Assembly: GCA_045599345.1 (NCBI GenBank)
Contig: JAZRVV010000030.1
Location: forward strand, 1 to 38,643
DNA length: 38,643 nucleotides
Source: UBA1227 sp045599345
GTDB taxonomy: Bacteria; Bacillota; Clostridia; Oscillospirales; Acutalibacteraceae
Reading direction: 5' to 3'
This document shows, piece after piece, positions 16,108 to 24,139 of the stretch (position 1 is the first letter of the stretch; each line of letters opens with the position of its first letter). Under the pieces are notes generated by a model. The model saw only the letters and a list, made by a program, of their open reading frames with translations. It ran no database searches and was not told where the DNA came from. The position numbers were made by a program, and so were the translations under genes.

Positions 16108-19100
16108 CTATCCAGCCTTCGCTTCAGCACTGGTACAGCTGTTGCGATTAAAGTCCAGAGGATCTGGAATGCCACAATCTGGCCTCCTGTTACACCCATA
16201 CTCTCAGAGCCGCCGATAAGGCTAAGGATGAAGACAAAGAGGATTGCCATACCCGTGTAGATTGTTGCGACAATCTTGTTTATATAAATATTGTCGCTAA
16301 GTTCTCTTGCCTCATAGAATGCGCTAATTGATGATTCAAGTGTACCGTTATGGATAATTCCTGCAGGTGCAGTTTCAATATCCTCCTGTCGGTATACCTC
16401 AAAGATATCACCAGAAACAGGACTCAAAATCTTGACTGCAGAAAGTGGGAGTCCAAAGTGCTGACAAATCATTTCTTCTGTGATGTTGCAATCGCATGAG
16501 CGAACAAGGATTGATACACCAGATCTATCAAGACGCTTTAAGTACTTAGCCACTGTCTTGTCTGGGTGATATTTAACAACGAACATAGCAGCAATCTTGC
16601 CTGCTATTGCAAGATATACTATCTTGCGTCCGTCGTGAAGATACTGTGCTTCAAACTCCTTATCAGGAGCATCAACATTGTGGTTTTTAAGAAGGTCTCT
16701 TGTTCCAAAGAGAACTCTTCTGCCATGAATCCAAGCAGAAAGGCCAAGCTTTTCCTCATAAGCCAAGGACTCAACTGGAGGAAGGAGGTCCTTCTTGCCA
16801 AGAATTACATCATCAAAGATATCTGCAAGTGGTCCACCAGACTCGATTACGAGTGCTGCTGCATAGAGGATAGCATCATCAATTCTCATTCCGTGGAATG
16901 TCTTGATACCAAGGATGCTGCATGAACCCTTCTTGAAAATATCTGTTGCATCAAATACATATGCATTAGCATCTGTGCTGTCCTCAATTGCACGGTGACC
17001 TACTATTGCTGCACCATTCTTGTTGAACTCAAGGTTCTTAACAAAGAGATTGATGTTTGATGCAACGAGTAAGAATGATGGAATTGCGATACAGCAAACA
17101 GCAGCAAATGTACCGAATGCAAATACTATATCGTGATGAACGAAACCAAAGATTATTCCAAAGAGTGCGCCAGCGATAAGTGAGATCGCGATAAGCCTGT
17201 CTGCATAAGTATCAGCTGGGTCATCCTCAAATGAATTCTCAATGAAATATGATGGACGTTCCATTCTTGCATTGTAGCAAATCTCTGGATCACCAATAAG
17301 AAGTCCACGTCCGATTTCAAACGCATCATCTTCGCCTGAGATTTTCTCTGTGCTATAAAGCTGTGTGCCGTTTGTAACGAAGTTAAAGTTGTTCTGTGCA
17401 CGGAGCAATGTAACAAGGCGAGCAACAGAATAAATTACAAGAGTAATACAAGCTGCTGCTGTGTAGATGCCTACTGTTGCATAGGAATCGGATGTAAAGA
17501 TTAGCATTACAAGGTCCTCAAGGGCACATGCAAGAACTACAATCACAGCACCTGATGATGCATTGAGCTTCTTGGAAAGGATACCGGTGAAGCCTCGTAC
17601 CATTGTACTTGCACCACATGCAGCTGCGATAATCAAAAGGACAAGATTAATAAGTACGCAGCTAAATGTGCCACCAACAACCTCCATGCTTCCGCCGCTC
17701 TTTGTTATCATTCCTGCTATTACCATAGCAACAACGGAAACAACGAACTGTACGATGGCAAAGATGCCAGTCATCTTGACTGCGCGCTCAAGAGATGCAT
17801 GAATTCTTGATGCGTCACCTGGCTCCTCATACTCATCGTCGATGAAGTTTGCCATGATAGAAGAACGAGGAGCGTCTGCCTCCTGTGGTTCTTCTTCATA
17901 TTCCTCTTCATCGTCTATCTCAGCATTGAGCTTGAACTCTGCAACTTGCATGTTGCGCTTCTCGCGAAGAGCCTCTTCTGCGTTCTCTTCGTCAATTTGA
18001 TCGATTTCCTCTTCCTCGCCAAAACCAGAAAGTTTGATTTGGCCGCCGAGATCATCGTCTTCTGGCTCTTCTTCCTTGCGCTTCGCATTCTGTGCAACAA
18101 TTGTCTTGGTGTGCTCAGCATTTGCTGAAACAATAAGTGGAACTGGCTCTAGGTCCTCTGTGTTCTTAAACTGGCTCTTTTTAACGATACGGCCAGCTCT
18201 TTCAATTGGACCTTGGTCCTCACCCTGGTGTATAGCCTCATAGTCAGCTGTACGCTCAAGATGCTGCTTTGGAACGTTTAAGAAACGCTCTCTATACTTG
18301 TTGGTTTCGATAGCGCCCTCTGGGCTCTTCTCAACCTTAACCTGCATTATCTGATGGTCGATGCTGTCGTTTCTGATAGGATGGATACCTACTGTCTTCT
18401 GAGCAAGTGCTTTACGCTCACGAATCTCTTCCTCAGTTTCAGGAACAATTTCCTGTTCCTTTGTTGGTACCTCTGTTTCAAGGATGTCCTCATCCTCAGC
18501 AAGCGCCATAATTACCTGTGTCTGATCCTGCTTAAATTTAGATGAATCATCGTTTATCTCATCAAAATCAATTGAATCAAGTTCGTCATCAACAGGCTCT
18601 GCGATATCTTCATCAACAGGCTTGCTCTTGATAATCTTGGAAGCATCAAATACTACTGTCTTCTCTTCGCCTCTTGGCAAACGAGGTGCTGGTGCCTCAA
18701 CAACCTCAGCTTCTTCCTTTTCATCCTCCAAGAAATCAAGGTCATCGTCATCAAGAGGAACGGATGTTACTTTCTCAACAGCAACTTCTTTTTCAGGTTC
18801 CTCTTCTAGAACCTGTTCCAAAATCTCCTGCTTCTTCTTGTCTCTGCCAAGTTGAAGGTTAAAAATCTGGAACTTTGGAGCCTTCTTTACCTTCTCAACA
18901 GGCTCCTCTTCTGGAATGACTTCCTCATCCACAGGCTCTGGTTCTTCAGGCTCTTCTATAGGTTCTTCCTCAACAACCTCAATCTCAGGTTCTTCTATCT
19001 CAACGATAGGTTCCTCAACTGATGCTCCCAAATCAACAATTTCGTCTTCAAGACGTTCACTGGAAGTCTCGAAGACATCCTTACCAGACAGGAGTGCATC

Positions 19101-19193
19101 TATCTCGTCTATAGACCATGACTTTTGAGGCTTTGACTCTGCTTCGGATTCAAGCTCTGACAACAACTCATCTAACTCATCAAAATTAGCCAT
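16104..19193 (-). CDS. Acidic-tailed, degenerate P-type ATPase-like membrane protein
   Basis: A 1029-residue protein. Residues 1-470 are disordered and very acidic, opening with two related short motifs (DELDELLSELE and SIDEIDALLSG). About eight membrane segments follow, four before and two after a small soluble part, then a large cytoplasmic region and two more at the C-terminus, the order of a P-type ATPase. AYVFDATDIFKKG (Asp748) aligns with the phosphorylation loop DKTGTLT but keeps only D and T. GKIAAMFVVKYHPDKTVAKY and LVRSCDCN stand where LADxxRP and TGDN would be, and GDGxND is missing. It probably does not pump ions. An AGGAG site lies upstream; it is 16 nt after rlmB. Role unknown. 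Confidence 0.65.
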   Translation of the reverse strand: MANFDELDELLSELESEAESKPQKSWSIDEIDALLSGKDVFETSSERLEDEIVDLGASVEEPIVEIEEPEIEVVEEEPIEEPEEPEPVDEEVIPEEEPVEKVKKAPKFQIFNLQLGRDKKKQEILEQVLEEEPEKEVAVEKVTSVPLDDDDLDFLEDEKEEAEVVEAPAPRLPRGEEKTVVFDASKIIKSKPVDEDIAEPVDDELDSIDFDEINDDSSKFKQDQTQVIMALAEDEDILETEVPTKEQEIVPETEEEIRERKALAQKTVGIHPIRNDSIDHQIMQVKVEKSPEGAIETNKYRERFLNVPKQHLERTADYEAIHQGEDQGPIERAGRIVKKSQFKNTEDLEPVPLIVSANAEHTKTIVAQNAKRKEEEPEDDDLGGQIKLSGFGEEEEIDQIDEENAEEALREKRNMQVAEFKLNAEIDDEEEYEEEPQEADAPRSSIMANFIDDEYEEPGDASRIHASLERAVKMTGIFAIVQFVVSVVAMVIAGMITKSGGSMEVVGGTFSCVLINLVLLIIAAACGASTMVRGFTGILSKKLNASSGAVIVVLACALEDLVMLIFTSDSYATVGIYTAAACITLVIYSVARLVTLLRAQNNFNFVTNGTQLYSTEKISGEDDAFEIGRGLLIGDPEICYNARMERPSYFIENSFEDDPADTYADRLIAISLIAGALFGIIFGFVHHDIVFAFGTFAAVCCIAIPSFLLVASNINLFVKNLEFNKNGAAIVGHRAIEDSTDANAYVFDATDIFKKGSCSILGIKTFHGMRIDDAILYAAALVIESGGPLADIFDDVILGKKDLLPPVESLAYEEKLGLSAWIHGRRVLFGTRDLLKNHNVDAPDKEFEAQYLHDGRKIVYLAIAGKIAAMFVVKYHPDKTVAKYLKRLDRSGVSILVRSCDCNITEEMICQHFGLPLSAVKILSPVSGDIFEVYRQEDIETAPAGIIHNGTLESSISAFYEARELSDNIYINKIVATIYTGMAILFVFILSLIGGSESMGVTGGQIVAFQILWTLIATAVPVLKRRLDR

Positions 19194-19209
19194 TTTTCAC
19201 ACACTCCTT

Positions 19210-19968
19210 TCACACTGGTTTAATATCAAGTCTCTGTCGACTAACTTCATACATTACGATTCCGGCTGCAACGGAAGCATTGAGCGAATTGATTTCGCCT
19301 CTCATAGGAAGCGAGAGAACGAAATCACATTTCTCTCTAATCAACCTTCCCATGCCATTGCCTTCGGAACCAACTACTAGTGCTATCGCATCTTTGAGGT
19401 CCGTTTTGCACCACACGTCACCATTCATATCGGTGCCGTAAATCCAAACGCCGCGCTCTTTCAGTTCATCTATTGTCGTTGCAAGGTTGGACACCCTTGC
19501 AACTGGCATATATTCAAGCGCGCCAGCTGACGTCTTAGCAACAGTAAAGTTCAGCGTTGCATTGCGGCGCTTTGGAATGATTATGCCGTGTGCGCCAGCA
19601 CATTCGGCTGTCCTGATTATTGCGCCTAAATTATGAGGGTCTTCTATTTCGTCGCAAATGATGATAAATGGGCTCTCACCCTTTGCCTCTGCTCTTGCGA
19701 AAATATCATCAATGGATGAGTACGCATGAGCAGCAACCCTTGCTATGACTCCCTGGTGGTTTTGGTTGCCACACATATAGTCAAGCTTCTTTGGGTCCGT
19801 GTCCTTGACGATGATGCCAGCGTCTCGACACATGCTTATTATCTTTCCGACGGAGCCTTGCCGCTCGCCCTTTGAAACATAGAGAGTATCGATCTCTCGT
19901 CCTGCTTTTAAAGCTTCCATAACTGGATTCCTACCAATTATGAGATCGCTTTCCATTTCGTTCCCCAT
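19210..19968 (-). CDS. rlmB: 23S rRNA 2'-O-ribose methyltransferase, RlmB-type SPOUT
   Basis: A SPOUT-class methyltransferase of about 252 residues. Motif 1 DPHNLGAIIRTAECAGAHG, motif 2 VVGSEGNGMGRLI and motif 3 LPMRGEINSLNASVAAG make the knotted S-adenosylmethionine site; the N-terminal IIGRNPVMEALKAGR is the substrate-binding part. The start is ambiguous: ATGs at 19980, 19968 and 19956 are all in frame, and 19968 has GGGGGA closest to a normal distance. Starts further upstream would fall in the promoter. It heads an operon with the degenerate P-type ATPase gene. RlmB modifies G2251-equivalent in 23S rRNA; TrmH-like alternatives are possible. Confidence 0.9.
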   Translation of the reverse strand: MGNEMESDLIIGRNPVMEALKAGREIDTLYVSKGERQGSVGKIISMCRDAGIIVKDTDPKKLDYMCGNQNHQGVIARVAAHAYSSIDDIFARAEAKGESPFIIICDEIEDPHNLGAIIRTAECAGAHGIIIPKRRNATLNFTVAKTSAGALEYMPVARVSNLATTIDELKERGVWIYGTDMNGDVWCKTDLKDAIALVVGSEGNGMGRLIREKCDFVLSLPMRGEINSLNASVAAGIVMYEVSRQRLDIKPV

Positions 19969-19984
19969 TTTGTCCCCCATAAAA

Positions 19985-20051
19985 CCACAAAAAGTGGCAT
20001 ATATAGATATAATACAAAAGATATTATACCACTTATAGTGGTTTGCCGCAA
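19985..20051 (-). promoter_or_regulatory. rlmB promoter with two palindromes
   Basis: On the minus strand TTGCGG (20051-20046), a 17-bp spacer and TATAAT (20028-20023). The spacer holds CCACTTATAGTGG (20029-20041), and a second palindrome CCACAAAAAGTGG (19985-19997) lies in the 5' leader, 44 bp away centre to centre. Both share CCAC/GTGG arms. Confidence 0.6.
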
Positions 20052-20097
20052 TAAAAAACAACAAGGACTTATGCATAAATCGAAGGGCCTAAAACTA

Positions 20098-20126
20098 TTG
20101 ATTTTGCACTTATTTTTATATATAAT
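20098..20126 (+). promoter_or_regulatory. Promoter of the SRP RNA-dnaX transcript
   Basis: TTGATT (20098-20103), a 17-bp spacer, then a consensus TATAAT (20121-20126). Transcription should start near 20133. Confidence 0.7.
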
Positions 20127-20131
20127 ATTGG

Positions 20132-20298
20132 GGTGGTAAAAGCAGAGTAGCTTTTGTTTGACCATATGGCGTGTGGGTCCTGTGCGACAGGACGTCGTGA
20201 ACCATGTCAGGCGGGGAACCGAGCAGCATTAAGCGGTTAGTTCTGTGCGCCACAGTCCGCCTGCGCGCTGTATGGTCAAGTGAAAGACCTCTGCTTTA
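20132..20298 (+). ncRNA. ffs: Signal recognition particle RNA (4.5S/scRNA)
   Basis: The conserved Ffh-binding loop is present: GTCAGG, a CGG/CCG stem closed by a GGAA tetraloop, then AGCAGCATTAAGCGG. GGGTCCTGTGCG and GTCGTGAACCATG lie on the 5' side as in other bacterial SRP RNAs. TTGACCATA (20158-20166) pairs with TATGGTCAA (20271-20279), closing a core of about 122 nt. A further outer pairing joins 20139-20147 with 20289-20297. The RNA guides secretory and membrane proteins to the translocon together with Ffh. It lies directly before dnaX, the same order as scr-dnaX in Bacillus. Exact ends are uncertain. Confidence 0.9.
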
Positions 20299-20320
20299 TT
20301 CTTTATGAGGAGGGTTAACA

Positions 20321-22174
20321 GTGTATCAAGCTTTATATCGTAAATGGCGTCCTGGTGTTTTTGCCGATGTCGTTGGACAAGATCACATCACCACTACCTT
20401 GATGAACGAAATTGAAACTGGCAGGCATTCACATGCCTACCTATTCACCGGTTCACGTGGTACTGGCAAGACAACTTGTGCCAAGATTTTTGCAAAGGCA
20501 GTAAACTGCGAACACCCAATAAATGGTGACCCATGCAACGAGTGCGACACTTGTAAGGGTATCGACAGCGGTGCAATCATGGACGTAATCGAAATCGACG
20601 CTGCCTCTAACAACGGCGTTGACAACATTCGTGACATCCGTGACGAAGCAAACTTCACACCTGTTAACAGCAAGTATCGTGTGTACATCATCGACGAGGT
20701 GCACATGCTTTCAACTGGCGCATTCAACGCCCTTCTCAAGACACTTGAGGAACCACCAGCACACGTTAAGTTCATCCTCGCAACAACAGAGGTTCACAAG
20801 CTTCCTGCAACTATCCTCTCACGTTGTCAGCGCTTTGATTTCAAGCGCATCACGCCAGAGGACATTGCAAAGCGTCTCTCTTATGTTGCAGAGCAAGAGG
20901 GCTTGGAGCTCGAAGCAGATGCAGCAATGCTTATTGCACGCCTTGCTGACGGTGCTCTTCGTGACGCCCTCTCAATTCTCGACCAATGCATTGGACATTC
21001 ACGTCACATTACACTCGACGTTGTCAATGCAACCGTTGGTCTTGCCGGCAAAGATTACCTCTTTGCCCTTTCCACCAGTATTCTCAACAAGGATAGCGCT
21101 AGCGCCCTATCCCAAATCAATACATTACACAACAATTCATGCGACATGGAACGCTTGTGTAACGAGCTTACAAACCACTTCAGGAACCTGATGGTTTGCA
21201 AGGCTGTTAAAAACCCAAGCGAGATTATCGTCGCATCCAAGGAGGAGCTAGAGGAATACCAGCAGACTGCTGCTGCCTACACAATGGACTTCATCCTAGA
21301 GGTCCTAAACGTGCTTGGCGACACGCTCACAAACCTCCGTCGAGGACTCAACCGCCGTGTTGAGATGGAGATGTCCATCATCCGTCTTTGCACTAGCGCT
21401 ACTGTCTCTCTCGCCGCAGGTGCCTCACCACTTGAGGTGAAGGAAATCAAAGTTCCAGCACCTATCGTATCGGAGCCCGCTCCAGTTCCAGAGCCTGAAC
21501 CTGAGCCAGTTCCAGAGCCAGAGCCTGAGCCTGAACCTATAGACGAAAATCAGATAACATTTGCTATAGACGAGCCTGAGGAAATACCGTTCCCTGAGGA
21601 TATAAACTCTGCTCCTGCTGCAGTTGAGGAACCGGTTATCGAGGAGCCAGCTCCAACAGTTGCTGAACAAACTCCATCCGTCGAGACTCTTCCAGACGGC
21701 GAAATTCCTCTCAACGTTTGGAACGCCCTCATTAGGGAAGTAGTGAGCACAGACAAGGCACTTATCGGTACAATGAACAGTGCAAAGCCTTATAAGAAAG
21801 GCAATTCACTTGTTGTTGTAACCGACAACATACTCCTTAAACGTTTCCTCCCAGCGGATACACATAAGGAGGCAATTTACAACGCAACATTTGCTGTTCT
21901 TGGTGAGTATTTGACACCAAGGCTTCCTATGGATGGCGAAACTTTTGATGATTTTTCAGAACCAGAAATTGCCGAAAAGGATGAGCCTGTAATTGAGGAA
22001 ACAAAGCCTGAACCAATTATCGAAAAGGAGCCGGAAATCGTTGAATCTTTCGACATTCCAAGTCCAAACGATGAGGAAGAAAAGGTTGAAACAGCAAGCG
22101 ATATTGACCCACTTGATGATTTTATCAACAGGATGGAAGGACAAGTAGACTTTAGTTTCTTTGTTGAAGAATAA
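20321..22174 (+). CDS. dnaX: DNA polymerase III subunit gamma/tau
   Basis: A 617-residue clamp-loader ATPase. It starts at GTG 20321, with GAGGAGGG 8 nt upstream. Walker A GSRGTGKTT near residue 44, a zinc module of four Cys (VNCEHPINGDPCNECDTC), DEVHMLS and LSRCQRFDF (SRC motif) are all present. Residues 390-470 are a Pro/Glu-rich linker (repeated PEPEPEP), then the tau-specific C-terminal part that binds polymerase. No long A run for a gamma-producing frameshift was noticed. First protein gene of the dnaX-ebfC-recR-smpB-ssrA block, behind the SRP RNA. Confidence 0.97.
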   Translation: MYQALYRKWRPGVFADVVGQDHITTTLMNEIETGRHSHAYLFTGSRGTGKTTCAKIFAKAVNCEHPINGDPCNECDTCKGIDSGAIMDVIEIDAASNNGVDNIRDIRDEANFTPVNSKYRVYIIDEVHMLSTGAFNALLKTLEEPPAHVKFILATTEVHKLPATILSRCQRFDFKRITPEDIAKRLSYVAEQEGLELEADAAMLIARLADGALRDALSILDQCIGHSRHITLDVVNATVGLAGKDYLFALSTSILNKDSASALSQINTLHNNSCDMERLCNELTNHFRNLMVCKAVKNPSEIIVASKEELEEYQQTAAAYTMDFILEVLNVLGDTLTNLRRGLNRRVEMEMSIIRLCTSATVSLAAGASPLEVKEIKVPAPIVSEPAPVPEPEPEPVPEPEPEPEPIDENQITFAIDEPEEIPFPEDINSAPAAVEEPVIEEPAPTVAEQTPSVETLPDGEIPLNVWNALIREVVSTDKALIGTMNSAKPYKKGNSLVVVTDNILLKRFLPADTHKEAIYNATFAVLGEYLTPRLPMDGETFDDFSEPEIAEKDEPVIEETKPEPIIEKEPEIVESFDIPSPNDEEEKVETASDIDPLDDFINRMEGQVDFSFFVEE

Positions 22175-22196
22175 TAAACCTTAAGGAGTTTTGAAT

Positions 22197-22538
22197 ATGA
22201 AAGCAAGAATCCCAAACCAGGGTGGCATGAACCAGGCCGCTATGATGAAGCAGCTCCAGCAGATGCAGGAGAATATGGAAAACAAGCAGAAGGAAGTTGA
22301 AGAGACTGAATTCACTGCTTCCTCTGGTGGCGGCGCTGTTGAAGTAGCTGTTAATGGTGCTAATGAGATTAAATCAATCAAGATTCAGCCAGACGTAGTT
22401 GACCCAGACGACGTTGAAATGCTCGAGGATATGCTTATCGCAGCTCTTAATGAAGCACAGCGCAAAGCAAAAGAGACAATGGAACGCGAGATTGGAAATA
22501 TCACTGGCGGTATGAATATACCAGGACTTGGATTATGA
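22197..22538 (+). CDS. ebfC: YbaB/EbfC family nucleoid-associated protein
   Basis: A 113-residue DNA-binding protein that coats the nucleoid and is nearly always placed between dnaX and recR. The N-terminus is Met/Gln-rich (MNQAAMMKQLQQMQENM) and helical; the core VAVNGANEIKSIKIQPDVV matches the family. The ATG at 22197 is preferred to the in-frame TTG at 22191, because it gives 8 nt from AAGGAG. Its stop overlaps the recR start by 4 nt (ATGA). Confidence 0.93.
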   Translation: MKARIPNQGGMNQAAMMKQLQQMQENMENKQKEVEETEFTASSGGGAVEVAVNGANEIKSIKIQPDVVDPDDVEMLEDMLIAALNEAQRKAKETMEREIGNITGGMNIPGLGL

Positions 22539-23134
22539 GTTTAGGATATGACGTTGCAGCGCTCGAAGAGCTGATTAATCAGTTCGAGCGCATGCCAGGC
22601 ATTGGTAAAAAAAGCGCGCAGCGTATGGCATTCTATGTCCTTGACATGGACAAAGAGGATGCCAAGAAATTCGCAAGCGCAATCTCCAATGCCCACGAAA
22701 GCATTCATCAGTGCCAAATCTGCTGCAACTTGACCGAAGACAAAGTCTGCTCAATTTGCAGGAATGAGGCACGTGATAAATCACTTGTGTGCGTTGTCGA
22801 AGACCCACGCGATGTAATCGCCATCGAACGCACACATGAATTTTCGGGCACATACCATGTGCTCCATGGCGCCATCTCACCAATGAGTGGAGTTGGCCCA
22901 GATCAACTTACAATAAAGCAGCTCCTTGCTCGCCTTGACGGTGTGTCAGAAGTTATCATGGCCACTAACCCAACAGTCGAAGGTGAAGCAACTGCTATGT
23001 ATATCTCTCGCCTTTTGAAGCCACTTGGCATCAAGGTAACTCGTCTTGCATACGGCGTACCTGTTGGTGCGGACCTTGAGTATGCTGACGAGGTTACACT
23101 TACAAGAGCAATGGAAGGCAGAAGAGAAATCTAG
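22535..23134 (+). CDS. recR: Recombination mediator protein RecR
   Basis: A 199-residue protein that helps RecF and RecO load RecA at gaps. Helix-hairpin-helix at the N-terminus (FERMPGIGKKSAQRMAF), a four-Cys zinc finger (CQICCNLTEDKVCSIC) and a Toprim domain (SLVCVVEDPRDVIAIERT, then EVIMATNPTVEGEATAMYI) appear in the normal order and length. It overlaps ebfC by 4 nt. Confidence 0.97.
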   Translation: MSLGYDVAALEELINQFERMPGIGKKSAQRMAFYVLDMDKEDAKKFASAISNAHESIHQCQICCNLTEDKVCSICRNEARDKSLVCVVEDPRDVIAIERTHEFSGTYHVLHGAISPMSGVGPDQLTIKQLLARLDGVSEVIMATNPTVEGEATAMYISRLLKPLGIKVTRLAYGVPVGADLEYADEVTLTRAMEGRREI

Positions 23135-23153
23135 AAAAAACGAGGTGAAGTAC

Positions 23154-23630
23154 ATGGCAGACAAGAAAAACGACAACGGTCTCACTACCGTTGCCACTAA
23201 CAAAAAAGCCTACCATGAATACTTCGTTTTGGAGAGTCATGAAGCAGGCATTGAGCTCTTTGGCACTGAAGTAAAATCAGTGCGCCAAGGCAAAATCAAT
23301 CTAAAAGATGCTTGGATTTCTGTTGACAACGGCGAGCTTTGGGTCAATGGCATGCACATTGCCCCATACGATCACGGCAATATCTTTAACCGTGACCCTA
23401 TGAGAAAACGCCGCCTTTTGATGCACAAAAAGGAAATCAACAAGCTCTTTTCTGAGGTCCAGCAAGAAGGTGTCACTCTTATCCCACTTTCCGCTTACTT
23501 CAATCGCGGCCGCCTCAAAATTCAAGTCGGCCTGTGCAAGGGTAAGCACACGTATGACAAGCGTGCCACCATCGCAAAGCGCGACGCAGACCTCGAAGCT
23601 CGTCGAGCTCTTAAAGAGCGCCAACATTGA
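23154..23630 (+). CDS. smpB: SsrA-binding protein SmpB
   Basis: A 158-residue protein that delivers tmRNA to stalled ribosomes. The OB-type core has YHEYFVLESHEAGIELFGTE, then VKSVRQGKINLKDAW and MHIAPYDHGNIFNRDPMRKR; the basic tail (KRDADLEARRALKERQH) that fits the mRNA channel is present. Start ATG 23154 has a GAGGTG site 7-8 nt upstream; an open frame further upstream is inside recR. tmRNA follows 62 nt later, so the two partners are made together. Confidence 0.97.
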   Translation: MADKKNDNGLTTVATNKKAYHEYFVLESHEAGIELFGTEVKSVRQGKINLKDAWISVDNGELWVNGMHIAPYDHGNIFNRDPMRKRRLLMHKKEINKLFSEVQQEGVTLIPLSAYFNRGRLKIQVGLCKGKHTYDKRATIAKRDADLEARRALKERQH

Positions 23631-23692
23631 AAAAGAGGTCCCCAAGACGAGTAAAGCGAGTTTTGGGGCAGAGGAAAACTTCAGTCTGACGA

Positions 23693-24040
23693 GGGGATGA
23701 AAGGATTTCGACGGGGATTTTGAAGCATGATAAGCGAGTAGTGGTGTAGGGCCCACTATAAAACTCTGCAACTTAAAAATAACTGACGAAAAACCAGTTT
23801 TACAGGCTGCCTAAGCGCAACCCGTCCTACTCTTGAATACCGCGACTTGAGATAGGGCGTCGACTAGCGGTGAACGTGAACAGGTGGGTACCTCCCCATC
23901 TGTCATGACGTAGAGGTTACCGACGGTATAAGCCCGTTAATCGGCGTATACTTGGGGGAATCAAAGTAGGTTAAATACACTCGTAGAAGTTTGTGTGAAT
24001 GAGTTTTCGGACGCGGTTTCGATTACCGCCATCTCCACCA
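23693..24040 (+). ncRNA. ssrA: Transfer-messenger RNA (tmRNA)
   Basis: A 348-nt tmRNA. The 5' end GGGGATGAAAGGATTTCGAC and the 3' end GGTTTCGATTACCGCCATCTCCACCA make the tRNA-like part; GGGGATG pairs with CATCTCC and the CCA is encoded. The tag frame ends at about 23813 with the codons for DEKPVLQAA followed by TAA; the first resume codon (GAC or the ACT before it) is uncertain. The tag normally ends in ALAA; here it ends in LQAA. It lies directly after smpB and has a strong terminator. Confidence 0.95.
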
Positions 24041-24044
24041 AGAA

Positions 24045-24077
24045 AAGGACCAGTGGTTTCCCACTGGTCCTTGTTTG
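24045..24077 (+). terminator. Terminator of tmRNA
   Basis: A 12-bp stem, AAGGACCAGTGG (24045-24056) with CCACTGGTCCTT (24061-24072), loop TTTC, then GTTTG. It is only weakly T-rich after the stem but immediately follows the tmRNA end. Confidence 0.8.
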
Positions 24078-24106
24078 TTGCCTATTTCCTATTTAAAGTG
24101 TATAAT
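24078..24106 (+). promoter_or_regulatory. Promoter of the second FAD oxidoreductase gene
   Basis: TTGCCT (24078-24083), a 17-bp spacer and a consensus TATAAT (24101-24106), 34 bp before the start codon. It begins right after the tmRNA terminator. Confidence 0.75.
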
Positions 24107-24139
24107 ATTTTGCGGAATTTTTATCAGGAGGAAGTATTA

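Noticed and set aside
20619..21191. 190-codon open frame inside dnaX
   Set aside because: Same strand, other frame of a clear dnaX gene; no ribosome site and no recognisable domain.
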